From positions 1 through 9,053 of the forward strand of contig CAYOXM010000040.1 of assembly GCA_964407925.1 (NCBI GenBank): a stretch of DNA of 9,053 bases, given 5' to 3'. Below are positions 1 to 4,915 of the stretch, piece after piece. The stretch is from CAYOXM01 sp964407925 (GTDB taxonomy: Bacteria > Patescibacteriota > Patescibacteriia > SG8-24). Numbering within the stretch: position 1 is the stretch's first letter; the number at the start of each line of letters is the position of its first letter. Both the position numbers and the translations under genes were made by a program. The notes below the pieces were generated by a model. That model worked only from the letters and a program-made list of their open reading frames with translations, did no database searches and was not told the origin of the DNA.

Positions 1-92
1 GGCTGTACCTGAAGGCGGCGGTATCGGCCACCACCTTCGCGCACTCCGACTACGCCGACGTGCTCACGTTCGTCGTGACGGGGACGTATTAG
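1..92 (+). CDS. 3' end of an unidentified gene (C-terminal 29 residues)
   Basis: An open frame enters from the left edge (first full codon at base 3) and stops at TAG 90-92. It encodes 29 residues ending in DVLTFVVTGTY. Almost every codon ends in G or C, as in the confident genes of this window, and a strong terminator follows 21 bases later; both support a real gene end. The tail alternates hydrophobic and Thr/Ser residues, which suggests a terminal beta-strand such as that of an extracellular beta-sandwich protein, but this is only an impression. Too little is present to name a family. Confidence 0.6.
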   Translation, partial: LYLKAAVSATTFAHSDYADVLTFVVTGTY

Positions 93-113
93 GTCTGCCC
101 GAACCGCAAAATC

Positions 114-136
114 CCCGTTGACGAAACGGGTTTTTT
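114..136 (+). terminator. Intrinsic terminator after the left-edge gene
   Basis: Inverted repeat CCCGTT (114-119) / AACGGG (125-130) with a 5-base loop, followed directly by six T (131-136). It closes the partial gene ending at 92 and separates it from the ATP-grasp gene at 184. Confidence 0.8.
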
Positions 137-170
137 CGTTCTAAGGTCCGCATACGGCGTTCATTGAAAG

Positions 171-177
171 AAGGAGG
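171..177 (+). promoter_or_regulatory. Strong Shine-Dalgarno site of ATP-grasp gene A
   Basis: AAGGAGG, six bases before ATG 184. This is a near-ideal match to the 16S 3' end and fixes the start of the gene. It is unusual in this window, where only the two ATP-grasp genes have such a site. Confidence 0.85.
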
Positions 178-183
178 CCGACG

Positions 184-1371
184 ATGGCATCGGAAAAACC
201 CAAGCGCGTCTACTATCACGAGACGGCCGACGTCTGTGACGGGTTGCCGGCGCTGTTGCACCGGTTTCCCCTGCGTGCGCTCCTCGTGGCGCAACCCGGC
301 GACCGCGTCGTCCTTCCGGACGGCCGTTTCCCGTCAGAGTTGACGTTGCTCAACCGTCTCGGTTTCGGTCCGCGAGAGGAAGATCTGATTTTCGTCCGCG
401 AGGACGGCAGTGTCTCGTCTGGTGACACCGACTTGGAAGGCGCCATCATCCTGCCTTTCAGCGGGACGACGACCCGCGCCCGAGCATTCGCCCGACGTCG
501 AGGCGCCACGTTTCACGCGCCGACGCGCGAAGCGTGCGCGTACGCGAACTCGAAGGTCGTCTTTCAGAAGATCGCGAACGCCGCGCGCCACCACGGCTTC
601 GGTGTCATCGCGCCGGACGGCGTGGTGCTCGAGGGCGCATGCGCCCGCGGCGACGCCGCTCGGAAGCGCATCGACGAATTCGTCGCCGCGCTCGGCAAGG
701 CCGTCGTGAAGGGCGCGAATTCCGCGAGCGGGCTCCAGCAGGTCACCGTCTCCAAGCCGGGCGAATACTCGCTCGACGGCATGCCCGATGACCTCGTCGT
801 CCAGGAATGGGTGCGCCACGGGTCTTCGCCGTCGCTGCAGTGCGTCGTTAGTCCGAACGGGAGCATCGACGTGCTTTCGGTGACGGAGCAGATCCTCGAC
901 GGCGTGCATCATGTCGGCAACCGCTATCCGGCGGACGTCCTCCCTTCCGATTTCGTCGCCATGCGGGGCATCGCGACCGTCCTCGGTCACGCGCTCGCCG
1001 GACTCGGTTTCTGGGGCGTCTGCGGCATCGACTTCCTGCTCGACGAGGAACGGAACGTCCTGCTCGCGAACGAAGTCAACGCGCGCATCCCCGCGCCGTG
1101 GTATCCGTGGCAGGCGACTCGTCGGCGCTTCGGCGCGCCGCTGCCGTTCAGGATGAAGAGCATGCGCCTCGCGTCAGGAACGACTGTCGACGACATCGTC
1201 CGCGCTGCGGGAAACCTTCTCTTCGCGCCCGACCGTCGCGAGGGTTTCGTCCCATTCTGTTTCGTTCCCGAGCACGGGTTCGTCTACGGCGTCACGTTTT
1301 CGCCGGACCGCGATCGCGTCGGCGCTCTCGCCGACTGCGTCGAACGGCGTTTCGCCGAACTTGCGCCGTAA
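184..1371 (+). CDS. ATP-grasp family ligase A (pre-ATP-grasp plus ATP-grasp)
   Basis: Predicted 395-residue soluble protein. Residues 1 to about 115 form a Rossmann-like N-terminal region, as in pre-ATP-grasp domains. An N122-S-K124 motif leads into the ATP-grasp fold. Nucleotide-binding elements are VVKGANSASG (174-183, Lys176) and the hinge strand VVQEWV (205-210, Glu208). The metal-binding part is GVCGIDF (Asp283) and NEVNARIP (Glu297, Asn299). The essential elements look intact, so it is probably active. ATP-grasp enzymes of this layout activate a carboxylate as acyl-phosphate and join it to an amine or other nucleophile; the substrate cannot be read from sequence. Start chosen from the AAGGAGG site. 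The gene is monocistronic between terminators at 114-136 and 1377-1403. The gene at 2469 has the same domain order and nearly the same motif spacing, so the two look like diverged paralogues. Family call is firm; the peptide or amide ligase role is inferred. Confidence 0.8.
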   Translation: MASEKPKRVYYHETADVCDGLPALLHRFPLRALLVAQPGDRVVLPDGRFPSELTLLNRLGFGPREEDLIFVREDGSVSSGDTDLEGAIILPFSGTTTRARAFARRRGATFHAPTREACAYANSKVVFQKIANAARHHGFGVIAPDGVVLEGACARGDAARKRIDEFVAALGKAVVKGANSASGLQQVTVSKPGEYSLDGMPDDLVVQEWVRHGSSPSLQCVVSPNGSIDVLSVTEQILDGVHHVGNRYPADVLPSDFVAMRGIATVLGHALAGLGFWGVCGIDFLLDEERNVLLANEVNARIPAPWYPWQATRRRFGAPLPFRMKSMRLASGTTVDDIVRAAGNLLFAPDRREGFVPFCFVPEHGFVYGVTFSPDRDRVGALADCVERRFAELAP

Positions 1372-1376
1372 CTCCG

Positions 1377-1403
1377 CCGCCCTTCACGGGCGGTTTTCTT
1401 TTT
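1377..1403 (+). terminator. Intrinsic terminator of ATP-grasp gene A
   Basis: CCGCCC (1377-1382) / GGGCGG (1388-1393) with a 5-base loop, then TTTTCTTTTT. It starts six bases after the TAA stop. Confidence 0.85.
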
Positions 1404-1445
1404 CAAAGATGTTCGGAGCGAAGGTTCCGCGCGTTGCGCGCCAAA

Positions 1446-1516
1446 GCGGACGCGCGACGGCCGCGAACGGCCCGACCGTTTCCGCAGGTCGGCCGTCGCG
1501 GGCGGCGTGCGTCCGC
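1446..1516. repeat. Large nested inverted repeat (structured DNA or RNA)
   Basis: Outer arms GCGGACG (1446-1452) / CGTCCGC (1510-1516). Inner arms CGCGACGGCC (1453-1462) and GGCCGTCGCG (1491-1500) are perfectly complementary over 10 bases. Innermost arms GACC (1474-1477) / GGTC (1487-1490). The 3' side has a 9-base interruption (1501-1509). No T-run follows, so it is not a classical terminator. It could be a cruciform, a protein site, or the fold of a transcript. Confidence 0.55.
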
Positions 1517-1546
1517 ACCTCCACGCGAACGCGCGCGTACCGAGCG

Positions 1547-1555
1547 TTATCCACA
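1547..1555 (+). promoter_or_regulatory. DnaA-box-like sequence
   Basis: TTATCCACA is an exact match to the consensus DnaA box (TTATNCACA). A second, one-mismatch copy in the opposite orientation (CTATGCACA on the minus strand) lies at 1591-1599. No dnaA or dnaN gene is visible, so this is recorded as a binding-site candidate and not as an origin. Confidence 0.4.
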
Positions 1556-1562
1556 AAGTTTC

Positions 1563-1591
1563 TTGAAAGTACGTCGTGCCATTGGTAGCCT
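1563..1591 (+). promoter_or_regulatory. Orphan promoter, extended -10 type
   Basis: TTGAAA (1563-1568), 17-base spacer, TGG then TAGCCT (1586-1591). The layout matches the rpsL promoter (TTGACG, 17, TGG-TACTCT). It lies 140 bases upstream of the stronger thioredoxin promoter and has no gene of its own. It may give a long 5' leader or a small RNA. Confidence 0.4.
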
Positions 1592-1703
1592 GTGCATAGC
1601 TTGTCGTGAGCGGTCAGTCCTTTCAGGAGGAAGCGCGCTTCCGGGTGCTGGATCCCGTCCGTCGACCCCGTCGACCGCCGAGATCTGGCACCTTTTCGTT
1701 ATC

Positions 1704-1732
1704 TTGAACGCGCCGCAGGGCCATGTTATAAA
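1704..1732 (+). promoter_or_regulatory. Promoter of the thioredoxin gene
   Basis: TTGAAC (1704-1709), 17-base spacer, TATAAA (1727-1732), with TG at 1724-1725 forming an extended -10. It is one of the best sigma70-type matches in the window. Transcription should begin near 1739-1740, very close to the start codon. Confidence 0.7.
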
Positions 1733-1743
1733 GGATGAGTACT

Positions 1744-2154
1744 ATGGGAAGAATGCAAAAGGACAAACGGGCCGTGATTTTCCGCACCGTCGTCATCCTC
1801 GTGATCGTCGCCGTCGTCGGCGCGATCGGCTGGATGCGCTATCAGGAGCGCCAGCAGGGTCCCGACAAGCGCGTGGACTTGGCGCAGTGCCTCACCGACA
1901 AGGGGGCGAAGATGTATGGCGCGTATTGGTGTCCGCATTGCCAGCAGCAGAAGAAGCTCTTCGGCAAGGCCTTCTCCAAGGTGACGTACGTCGAGTGCGC
2001 CATCCCCGGCAACCCGCGCGAACAGACGCAGGCCTGCAAGGACGCGAACATCAGCGGCTACCCGACATGGACGTTCGCCGACGGCAGCAGGACGAACGGC
2101 GAACAGTCGCTCGCCGACCTCGCGGAGAAGACCGGCTGCACCTGGGAAAAGTGA
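1744..2154 (+). CDS. Membrane-anchored thioredoxin-like protein, VKOR-associated type (CPHC)
   Basis: 136 residues from ATG 1744 (ATG 1735 and ATG 1753 are alternatives). A basic N-terminus precedes one transmembrane segment (about residues 11-30). A thioredoxin fold follows, with active site YWCPHC (Cys63, Cys66) and cis-proline in GYPTW (Pro107). Further cysteines at 49, 85, 98 and 132 and the pattern MYGAYWCPHC...YVEC...C..A.I.GYPTW match the C-terminal thioredoxin domain fused to bacterial VKOR proteins. The four-helix VKOR part is absent. The catalytic domain should face outside the cytoplasm and form or shuffle disulfides in exported proteins. An AAGGA at 1731-1735 lies eight bases before ATG 1744 but also overlaps the promoter -10, so the start is uncertain. 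The gene stands alone between its own promoter and a terminator-like hairpin. Its redox partner is not in view. Confidence 0.82.
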   Translation: MGRMQKDKRAVIFRTVVILVIVAVVGAIGWMRYQERQQGPDKRVDLAQCLTDKGAKMYGAYWCPHCQQQKKLFGKAFSKVTYVECAIPGNPREQTQACKDANISGYPTWTFADGSRTNGEQSLADLAEKTGCTWEK

Positions 2155-2171
2155 ATCATTGACGTTTGAAG

Positions 2172-2197
2172 CCCGCCGATGGTAACGTCGGCGGGTT
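2172..2197 (+). terminator. Terminator-like hairpin after the thioredoxin gene
   Basis: CCCGCCGA (2172-2179) / TCGGCGGG (2188-2195) with an 8-base loop, starting 17 bases after the TGA. Only TT follows before AGCGTT, so termination may be partial and read-through into the small ORF at 2210 is possible. Confidence 0.5.
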
Positions 2198-2209
2198 AGC
2201 GTTATCGCC

Positions 2210-2338
2210 ATGAACGTCGCTTCCGCGGACAACCGCATCGTCATCGTCTCGGCCGTCGCCGGGATTTTTGCCGTGGCCAGCCTCATGCTCGGCCTCGCGC
2301 TCATTATTATTCGTTCAGGACTTTTTCCCGCCATCTGA
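2210..2338 (+). CDS. Small single-pass membrane protein, 42 residues
   Basis: ATG 2210 to TGA 2336-2338. It begins MNVASADNRIVIVSAV, continues through a long run of Val, Ala, Ile, Leu and Gly (about residues 10-34), then ends RSGLFPAI. The hydrophobic core is long enough for one transmembrane helix. Codons over the first two thirds end mostly in G or C like the genes around it, and it fills the gap between the thioredoxin hairpin and a strong terminator starting 28 bases after its stop. No clear SD site precedes the ATG. I do not recognise a family. It may be a small membrane subunit or regulator; a chance hydrophobic ORF remains possible. Confidence 0.5.
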   Translation: MNVASADNRIVIVSAVAGIFAVASLMLGLALIIIRSGLFPAI

Positions 2339-2365
2339 AATTGATGACAAGCTGATGGGAAGAAG

Positions 2366-2394
2366 TCCTGACCGAATCCGGTCAGGATTTTTTT
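2366..2394 (+). terminator. Intrinsic terminator after the small membrane ORF
   Basis: TCCTGACCG (2366-2374) / CGGTCAGGA (2379-2387), 4-base loop AATC, followed by seven T (2388-2394). Strong Rho-independent form. Its presence implies that something upstream is transcribed and ended here, which supports the small ORF at 2210-2338. Confidence 0.9.
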
Positions 2395-2415
2395 CTTCCG
2401 GAACGTCCGGAAGAA
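2393..2415. repeat. Inverted repeat in the leader of ATP-grasp gene B
   Basis: TTCTTCCGG (2393-2401) / CCGGAAGAA (2407-2415) around AACGT, perfectly symmetric over nine bases. It starts in the T-run of the preceding terminator and lies 41 bases before the SD site of the next gene. It could be an operator or a leader hairpin. It lacks its own T-run in the plus direction. Confidence 0.55.
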
Positions 2416-2456
2416 CCGACGCTCTTTGCATCCGAACGTGACGACGAAAGCGAACG

Positions 2457-2462
2457 AGGAGG
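2457..2462 (+). promoter_or_regulatory. Strong Shine-Dalgarno site of ATP-grasp gene B
   Basis: AGGAGG, six bases before ATG 2469, the same arrangement as ATP-grasp gene A. It fixes the start. Confidence 0.85.
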
Positions 2463-2468
2463 AACGCA

Positions 2469-3692
2469 ATGCTCCGCATCCACGATTTGAAGACCGGTTT
2501 CGAGAATCTCAACGTCGCCGGCATCGCCTATTACGCCGACCGCGCGCTCATCCTTCCGGGAACCGTGCTCGTCCAGGACGGCGCCATCGACGGTCACCTG
2601 GAGTACCTCGCCGACGTCGGCATCGGCGCGAACGCGGTCATTCGCGCCAGTACCGGAGACATCGTGCGCGACATGGCGGATGGCGGCCCGGCGCGCGCGG
2701 CAATCCTCGCTCGCGTCGCGGCGGGGGACAAGATCCAGTTTTTCTGCTCGACGCCGCACGAAGAGCGCCTGCTGGGCAGTCTCGGCCTCGGCTGGGAAAG
2801 CACGTTCAGCGCTCCCGTCGGCGTCACGCGCGAGGCGAACGACAAGGCGGCGCTGCGCCGGCTCGGCCTCGCGCTCGGGCGCGCCGACGCCTTTCCTCCG
2901 CATCGCGTCGTCCGTCCCGCGGACGGCCCCGGCGCGACGTACGCCGCCGTCGGCTGGCTCATGAACGACGTCCCGTGCGATTTCGTGGTGCTCAAGCGCC
3001 CCGACCTCGCCTCCGGCGACGGCATGAAGCTCGTCGAACGCACGCGCGAATGGCTGCCGTACGTCGACGCGTACCTCGCGCAGAACGCGCTCGCGCCGGA
3101 AATCATCGTCGAGGCCGGTTTCGCGCACGTCCCGATGTCCATCCAGTGGGAAGTCCACGACGACGGCCCCCGGTACGCGTGCGTCACGGCCCAACTCATC
3201 GACGAGACGTTCGGCCACCTCGGCAACGTCATCGCTAACGGCGAGCTTCCCGACGTGGACGTCCGCGACGCCGCGACGATGCGGGAGATGTCCGCGCCGT
3301 TCGTCCGCCACTACTGGGAGCGCGGTTTCCGCGGCGTGTGCGGGTTCGACTTCTTGCGCGCGAAGAATTCCGGCGAGACGTTCATGCTCGAGTGCAACGG
3401 CCGCGTCACCGCGACGACCTACGCCCTCGGCCTCGCCCGACAGGTCGCGGCGCGCGTGCCGTCGTGGGCCGTCATGATGACGAACGTCCCCGCGCCCTCG
3501 TCAGTACGTTCCTTCGACGACATCCGCCGCGGTCTCGGCCGCCGCCTCTTCGACGGCCGGAAGGGCGCGTTGCCGTTCAACGTCCGCTGTCTCCAGCTCG
3601 ACGAACCGAAGTTCGCCGTTTGCGCCGTCGGTCGCGACGTCCTTGAAGCGAGCATCATCCTGCATGACGTGAAGTCCGGCCTCGCGAAGTGA
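2469..3692 (+). CDS. ATP-grasp family ligase B (paralogue of the gene at 184)
   Basis: Predicted 407-residue soluble protein. Residues 1 to about 118 form the N-terminal pre-ATP-grasp-like region. N124-D-K126 opens the ATP-grasp part. Nucleotide-binding elements are VVLKRPDLASGDGM (173-186, Lys176) and IIVEAGF (212-218, Glu215). Metal binding is by GVCGFDF (Asp294) and LECNGRVTATTY (Glu308, Asn310, Arg312). Key residues are present, so it is probably active. The ECNGRVTATTY segment resembles the E-x-N-x-R-x-(T/S)-G-T-T-Y signature of peptide-ligase-like ATP-grasp enzymes of the PGM1 type, making amide or peptide-bond formation the leading inference; the substrate is unknown. Lys176 has the same residue number as in protein A, and both share G-F/W-x-GVCG-I/F-DFL. 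The start is set by AGGAGG. A strong terminator follows the stop. No clear promoter is seen between 2395 and 2457. Confidence 0.8.
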   Translation: MLRIHDLKTGFENLNVAGIAYYADRALILPGTVLVQDGAIDGHLEYLADVGIGANAVIRASTGDIVRDMADGGPARAAILARVAAGDKIQFFCSTPHEERLLGSLGLGWESTFSAPVGVTREANDKAALRRLGLALGRADAFPPHRVVRPADGPGATYAAVGWLMNDVPCDFVVLKRPDLASGDGMKLVERTREWLPYVDAYLAQNALAPEIIVEAGFAHVPMSIQWEVHDDGPRYACVTAQLIDETFGHLGNVIANGELPDVDVRDAATMREMSAPFVRHYWERGFRGVCGFDFLRAKNSGETFMLECNGRVTATTYALGLARQVAARVPSWAVMMTNVPAPSSVRSFDDIRRGLGRRLFDGRKGALPFNVRCLQLDEPKFAVCAVGRDVLEASIILHDVKSGLAK

Positions 3693-3695
3693 ACG

Positions 3696-3725
3696 CGGTC
3701 CCGCAATCCTGCGGGACCGTTTTTT
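3696..3725 (+). terminator. Intrinsic terminator of ATP-grasp gene B
   Basis: CGGTCCCGCA (3696-3705) / TGCGGGACCG (3710-3719), 4-base loop, then six T (3720-3725). It begins three bases after the TGA. The next promoter's -35 starts one base after the T-run. Confidence 0.92.
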
Positions 3726-3726
3726 C

Positions 3727-3757
3727 TTGACAACGGAGTGCAAAATAGTGCCATAAT
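3727..3757 (+). promoter_or_regulatory. Promoter of the glutamine amidotransferase gene
   Basis: TTGACA (3727-3732, perfect -35), 19-base spacer, CATAAT (3752-3757), with TG at 3749-3750 giving an extended -10. The spacer is longer than ideal, which the TGN element may offset. Expected transcription start near 3764 places the upstream candidate starts (GTG 3738, ATG 3756) outside the message. Confidence 0.6.
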
Positions 3758-3797
3758 GCGGAGTCTACGACATCAACCGACGCATCGCGTCACTCAC

Positions 3798-4526
3798 ATG
3801 GCCAAACGAGATCACCTGAAAGTCCTGTTGTTCCAGCTGCGCGAGAACGATGACGTGAAGCGAATCGATTACGATTCGTACCTTCGCGCGACCAAGCTCC
3901 AGCCGAACCAGCTCGTCGCCGTCGACGTGTTTGAACGCGCACCCCAGCCGTCGGTCCTCGACGGCGCGCACGCGGTCATCGTCGGAGGTTCGAAATGGTC
4001 GGTGTGGGAGGACGTCCCGAACCAGCCTGCGCTCATCGAGGTGCTGAAGGCCGCCCGCGAAAGGAAAATCCCGGTTCTTGGCGTCTGTTTCGGTGCTCAG
4101 CTCCTCGCGCACGCGTTCGGCGGCCAAGTGGTCCGCGACATGGAACACGAGGAGTGGGGGACGCATGAGATCGAGACTTCCGACGACGCGCTTATGGACA
4201 TGCTGTTCGCGGACGCGCCGTTCACGTTCCCCGCGCAGTGCGCGCATCACGACCGAATTGCCAAGCTTCCGCCGGCGGCGACCGTCCTCGCGTCGAGCAA
4301 GAATTGCGCGGTCCAGGCATTCGTCATCCCCGGTGCCGACGTCTATGGCGTGCAGTTCCATCCCGAACGCAGCAGGCGCGATTATGAGACGCTGCTCGAA
4401 ATGCGCGGTCGCGATTATTCCGCCGACCAGTCGAACCTCGAACGCATCAAGTCGTCGCTCCGAGAGACTCCCGCCGCCGAGGAATTGCTCGCGAAGTTCA
4501 TCGACCGGATCGTTGTGCAGAAGTGA
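3798..4526 (+). CDS. Class I glutamine amidotransferase (GMP-synthase-like GATase domain)
   Basis: 242 residues from ATG 3798. The class I GATase triad is visible: nucleophile Cys97 in GVCFGAQLLA, and His188 and Glu190 in VYGVQFHPERS. GGS (63-65) lies at the usual oxyanion-side position. The CAHHDRIAKLP segment (148-158) matches the region before the triad histidine in GuaA-like domains. The protein consists of this domain plus a short C-terminal helical tail. It should hydrolyse glutamine to glutamate and ammonia for a partner, or cleave another gamma-glutamyl bond. Two ATP-grasp ligases are its nearest upstream neighbours, which makes ammonia supply to an amidation step plausible but unproven. 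The start at 3798 is chosen because the promoter would begin the transcript near 3764, and residues before it look unlike the family. No SD site is evident. It has its own promoter, behind the terminator of gene B. Confidence 0.85.
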   Translation: MAKRDHLKVLLFQLRENDDVKRIDYDSYLRATKLQPNQLVAVDVFERAPQPSVLDGAHAVIVGGSKWSVWEDVPNQPALIEVLKAARERKIPVLGVCFGAQLLAHAFGGQVVRDMEHEEWGTHEIETSDDALMDMLFADAPFTFPAQCAHHDRIAKLPPAATVLASSKNCAVQAFVIPGADVYGVQFHPERSRRDYETLLEMRGRDYSADQSNLERIKSSLRETPAAEELLAKFIDRIVVQK

Positions 4527-4551
4527 CGCGCATGTCCTTGGCGCGCGTCTT

Positions 4552-4587
4552 CCCGCACGGTCGGCGCCTTGCGCCGAGCGATGCGGG
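4552..4587. repeat. Nested hairpin after the amidotransferase gene
   Basis: Outer arms CCCGCA (4552-4557) / TGCGGG (4582-4587); inner arms TCGGCGC (4561-4567) / GCGCCGA (4571-4577) with a 3-base loop. It lies 26 bases after the TGA but has no T-run, so it could protect a 3' end or be a weak or Rho-type stop. Confidence 0.45.
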
Positions 4588-4599
4588 ATCCATCAGAGA

Positions 4600-4628
4600 T
4601 TGTCGGCATTCCGTCGCGGTGGTACGCT
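4600..4628 (+). promoter_or_regulatory. Orphan promoter, extended -10 type
   Basis: TTGTCG (4600-4605), 17-base spacer, TGG then TACGCT (4623-4628). It has the same geometry as the rpsL promoter. There is no gene directly downstream; a transcript would start near 4635 and run toward tRNA-Pro with no terminator between. Confidence 0.4.
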
Positions 4629-4854
4629 CAAGGCGGACTTCACGGACCGGAAAAAGTTTTGGGTCAAACCATCGATAGAGGAATTCTTCCTGAACGTCCG
4701 CCGTGGCGGCCGTCAGCGAATTCCAGCGATCGTCCGCCGTCATCGGCCGTCCGTCACCGGGTCCGCCCCGCGAGGGGAGGACTGGGCGACGAGGCCGAGG
4801 CCGGCGAGCTCTCCGCACTGCGGGGGCGCGGTCCGACTGGAAAACCTCCAAAAC

Positions 4855-4883
4855 TTGACCGTCCCCGTGGGGTCCTTTAGTAT
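4855..4883 (+). promoter_or_regulatory. Promoter of tRNA-Pro
   Basis: TTGACC (4855-4860), 17-base spacer, TAGTAT (4878-4883). Predicted start near 4890, giving a leader of about 26 bases before the tRNA 5' end for RNase P to remove. Confidence 0.65.
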
Positions 4884-4915
4884 CTCCGCAGAATCGAGCG
4901 AAAAAATGTCGTCAT

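Larger units (their letters stand above)
1404..1703. other. Long non-coding region with inverted repeat, DnaA box and orphan promoter
   Basis: I see no convincing gene here; open frames across it lack the codon pattern of the neighbours. Contents: a large nested inverted repeat (1446-1516), a perfect DnaA-box sequence (1547-1555), a promoter-like element (1563-1591), an AGGAGG (1625-1630) running into the perfect palindrome GGAAGCGCGCTTCC (1629-1642), and a short tandem repeat of CCGTCGACC near 1660-1677. No start codon stands at a usual distance after the AGGAGG. The promoter of the next gene begins at 1704. Confidence 0.5.
4527..4915. other. Non-coding region between the amidotransferase gene and tRNA-Pro
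   Basis: No convincing gene. It holds a nested hairpin (4552-4587), an orphan promoter-like element (4600-4628), GTCCGCC three times (4696, 4732, 4761) with its complement GGCGGAC at 4632-4638, a 10-base direct repeat CGTCCGCCGT (4695-4704 and 4731-4740), and the tRNA promoter (4855-4883). Open frames on both strands here are Arg/Pro-rich and lack family resemblance. Confidence 0.5.

Noticed and set aside
1446..1599. Chromosomal replication origin
   Set aside because: Only one perfect and one imperfect DnaA box, no AT-rich unwinding element, and no dnaA, dnaN or similar gene nearby.
1629..1680. Short ORF from GTG 1645 after AGGAGG 1625-1630
   Set aside because: Distance to the SD is too long (14 bases), the product is a short Arg/Pro-rich peptide, and it runs into the thioredoxin promoter.
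1098..2162. Plus-strand open frame of 354 codons spanning the ATP-grasp A end and the thioredoxin gene
   Set aside because: It crosses two real genes in another frame, runs through a terminator and a promoter, and is Arg-rich in the way shadow frames of GC-rich DNA are.
2382..3311. Minus-strand open frame of 309 codons opposite ATP-grasp B
   Set aside because: Antisense shadow: it begins inside the conserved ATP-grasp core on the other strand and runs past the SD site and terminator; no recognisable motif.
3738..3797. Upstream starts (GTG 3738, ATG 3756) for the amidotransferase
   Set aside because: They lie within the promoter, before the expected transcription start, and add residues unlike the GATase family.
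3798..4526. Split carbamoyl phosphate synthetase (GATase plus two ATP-grasp genes)
   Set aside because: CarA needs an N-terminal domain of its own and CarB carries two ATP-grasp halves with an oligomerisation and an allosteric domain; none of these is present, and the ATP-grasp motifs are of the peptide-ligase-like type.
4498..4880. Open frames on both strands in the region between the amidotransferase and tRNA-Pro
   Set aside because: Arg/Pro-rich, no conserved motif, no SD, overlap each other, and contain the orphan and tRNA promoters.
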